This document shows, in pieces, positions 62,361 to 64,000 of a stretch of 64,000 bases of DNA (its first letter is position 1; the number at the start of each line of letters is the position of its first letter). A program made the translations under genes and the position numbers. The notes beneath the pieces were generated by a model that saw only the letters and a list, made by a program, of their open reading frames with translations, did not search any database and was not told where the DNA came from. Source of the DNA: Apis mellifera (lineage: Eukaryota > Arthropoda > Insecta > Hymenoptera > Apidae); contig NC_037641.1 in the NCBI RefSeq assembly GCF_003254395.2, forward strand, positions 12,362,501 through 12,426,500. The letters run 5' to 3'.

Positions 62361-64000
62361 CGCGTTACCGCAACACGGAATCAAGCGTGGTGGAAGCTGT
62401 CGCGCGTTCATCCGCATCATTTCGAACGGGAGGGAATAAGTGGGGTGAAGGAGGGAGGGAGAAAAAAAGAAAGGAGGGAAACAGAGAGAGAGAGAGAGAA
62501 AAGAAGAGGCGTTAATACAGAGATCCTAAAAAGAAGAAAGTATAATAGTTCCGTATTATTCGCAAAGTATTTTCTGTACTTCCGTTCGAATCGTGTCCCG
62601 AATAGGGGTCACGCGATTTACATGTGTTCGCTTCCTTACATCGATGAGGATTTCTCCGTTTCTTTTCTAGCCGCTCTTCCCCTCTCTCTCCCCCCTGATT
62701 AGAGAAATAACGAAAGTTATGGGTTCCCGTGACCGGCATCAATCCCGTGAAATAAATTACAGAAGAGACAGGGCCAATATCTCTTCCCTTCGTTCCACCT
62801 CCTCTCCACCTGTTTCCAATTAATTTTTTTAATTTTAATTCTACCCGCTCGCGATCGCGATTTGATTATAATCATTTGAAAAATTTATTTTGGAAAAATT
62901 TTGGAAGAAAGAAAAAAGAAAATTTCAATTCTCTTCTTCTGCTCTGTGAAAGTGAGCAATAATCGAATTGAATCGATTAATTTAACGATCGATCGAAAGA
63001 ATGAAGAAGTTCTAATAGTTTTTATCGAAACTCTGAATATATTGAATCGTACTTTTTCCAAGTTATCCCTTACTAGGATATCTTATTTCATTAATGCAAT
63101 AACGATAAAGAATACTCAAGAATTTTATTTTATTCCAATCTTTTTCGTCCGCGTTAAAACTTATTTGCATAAGCAGTATTTATTCCTTTCCTCGTATCGT
63201 CGACAGATGGCGGAGGGAAAAAGGAACCAAAGAGCCCGACATTTCTTTCTCGAATTTATATGGCATATAGATTAGATTGGTATTGGCCGAAACATACGCG
63301 TTTCCTCTAATTGTCGAGAAAAGATAAAATAATCGGGGGAAAGCTTCGTACGAAGCTTATCGTAACGTGATCTGAACGCGTCTCGCGCAACCGTTTCAAC
63401 CGTGCGTCGACATTTTTGTCCTTGCTGTTATTTATCAACATTGAAATACGATCCGAATACGTGCGTTGGTGTAGGCCAATTAACTTAAGTAATTGGACGG
63501 ATATATCGAGTCGAAATACTTCGAATCGTAATTTTTTATCGAACAATTACGAGATCGAGACGAGAAGAATTGAATTTCTCGAGGTAAAAATCGAAGGAGG
63601 AAAGGAGATGGATTTCCTTGTGTCTGTTGTCCTGATGTCCGCCTAGGGGGAAGAAAAGAAAACATTGGCACTCACTGGCGAGCGTCGATAAAACAGATGT
63701 ACATAATTTCGCGAACAATCCAACGAGATCGAGGATTGGATAGGGGAGCACGGGAATAAGAGGGGAAAAAAAGATGGCGACCTAGTTCGAATAGTTTCTA
63801 TATATATATATATATATATATGTTATCCGTTTGGATTGATTCGCATGAAAGAGCTGATTTTAGTAAAAGCTTGCCAAGTAGATGTCACAGTTTCTGGCTT
63901 CGTTCTTTTTGATACGTATTAATAAGAAAACTTCGGTATTCCTTCACAATGCACCTAAAATCTTGCGGGAGGGAAAGATCTTGGCGTACCTTCTCGTTTC

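Larger units (their letters stand above)
58547..64000. other. Upstream region of the secreted protein and distal intergenic DNA
   Basis: No coding sequence supported in 5.5 kb. 58547-59100 probably holds the 5' UTR exon(s) and promoter of the minus-strand secreted protein, with overlapping GCGCAGGCGC motifs at 59049-59074. Simple repeats: CT at 59703-59726 and 59743-59756, GCGA/GA at 60638-60699, GA near 62481-62500, TA at 59995-60009, 60377-60391 and 63800-63821. A degenerate tandem repeat fills 61826-62360. Confidence 0.5.

Overview
The window is nuclear DNA of a honey bee (genus Apis; the visible prepromelittin residues fit Apis mellifera or a very close relative). The decisive evidence is a two-exon melittin precursor gene on the minus strand at 35157-36517. 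Eukaryotic GT-AG introns, insect-type gene families and very AT-rich intergenic DNA full of microsatellites agree with this. Exon structures below were built by hand: each junction was chosen so that GT/AG sites and reading phase agree across all exons.

Region 1 (1-14.4 kb) is compact, AT-rich and gene-dense, with short introns and AT-ending codons. In order: an FKBP6/shutdown-like co-chaperone (minus, 3' end outside the window), PIH1D1 (plus), a sphingosine-1-phosphate phosphatase (minus), a ZAD plus C2H2 zinc-finger factor (minus), an FBXO22-like F-box/FIST protein (plus), a pancreatic-lipase-family secreted lipase (plus) and the AMPK beta subunit (minus). Neighbours alternate strands, giving shared divergent promoters (1455-1873, 8766-9236) and convergent 3' ends (3282-3673, 12997-13277). 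FKBP6 and PIH1D1, which share a promoter, both belong to HSP90 co-chaperone families.

Region 2 (14.4-19 kb) is AT-rich DNA with no supported gene. At about 18.6 kb base composition changes sharply: CpG and G+C rise and stay high to the end.

Region 3 (19-36.5 kb) holds a 14-exon CCDC170-like coiled-coil gene (plus), a GPI-anchored Ly6/three-finger protein whose domain is interrupted by a mucin-like Pro/Ser/Thr repeat (plus), and melittin (minus), whose intron is filled by about 11 copies of a ~95-bp minisatellite. Two doubtful relics are noted: a melittin-exon-2-like ORF near 27.1 kb and a frame-broken small secreted-peptide-like ORF near 44.3 kb.

Region 4 (36.5-64 kb) is gene-poor and CpG-rich. 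It holds a small conserved-looking protein with an EVH1/PH-like domain (plus, 46511-47750, with an intron made mostly of CT/GT repeat) and a large secreted Thr/Ser/Pro-rich protein (minus, 53962-58546). The rest is non-coding with many simple repeats and a few motif clusters that look regulatory. No tRNA, rRNA, CRISPR array or intact transposon was recognised.
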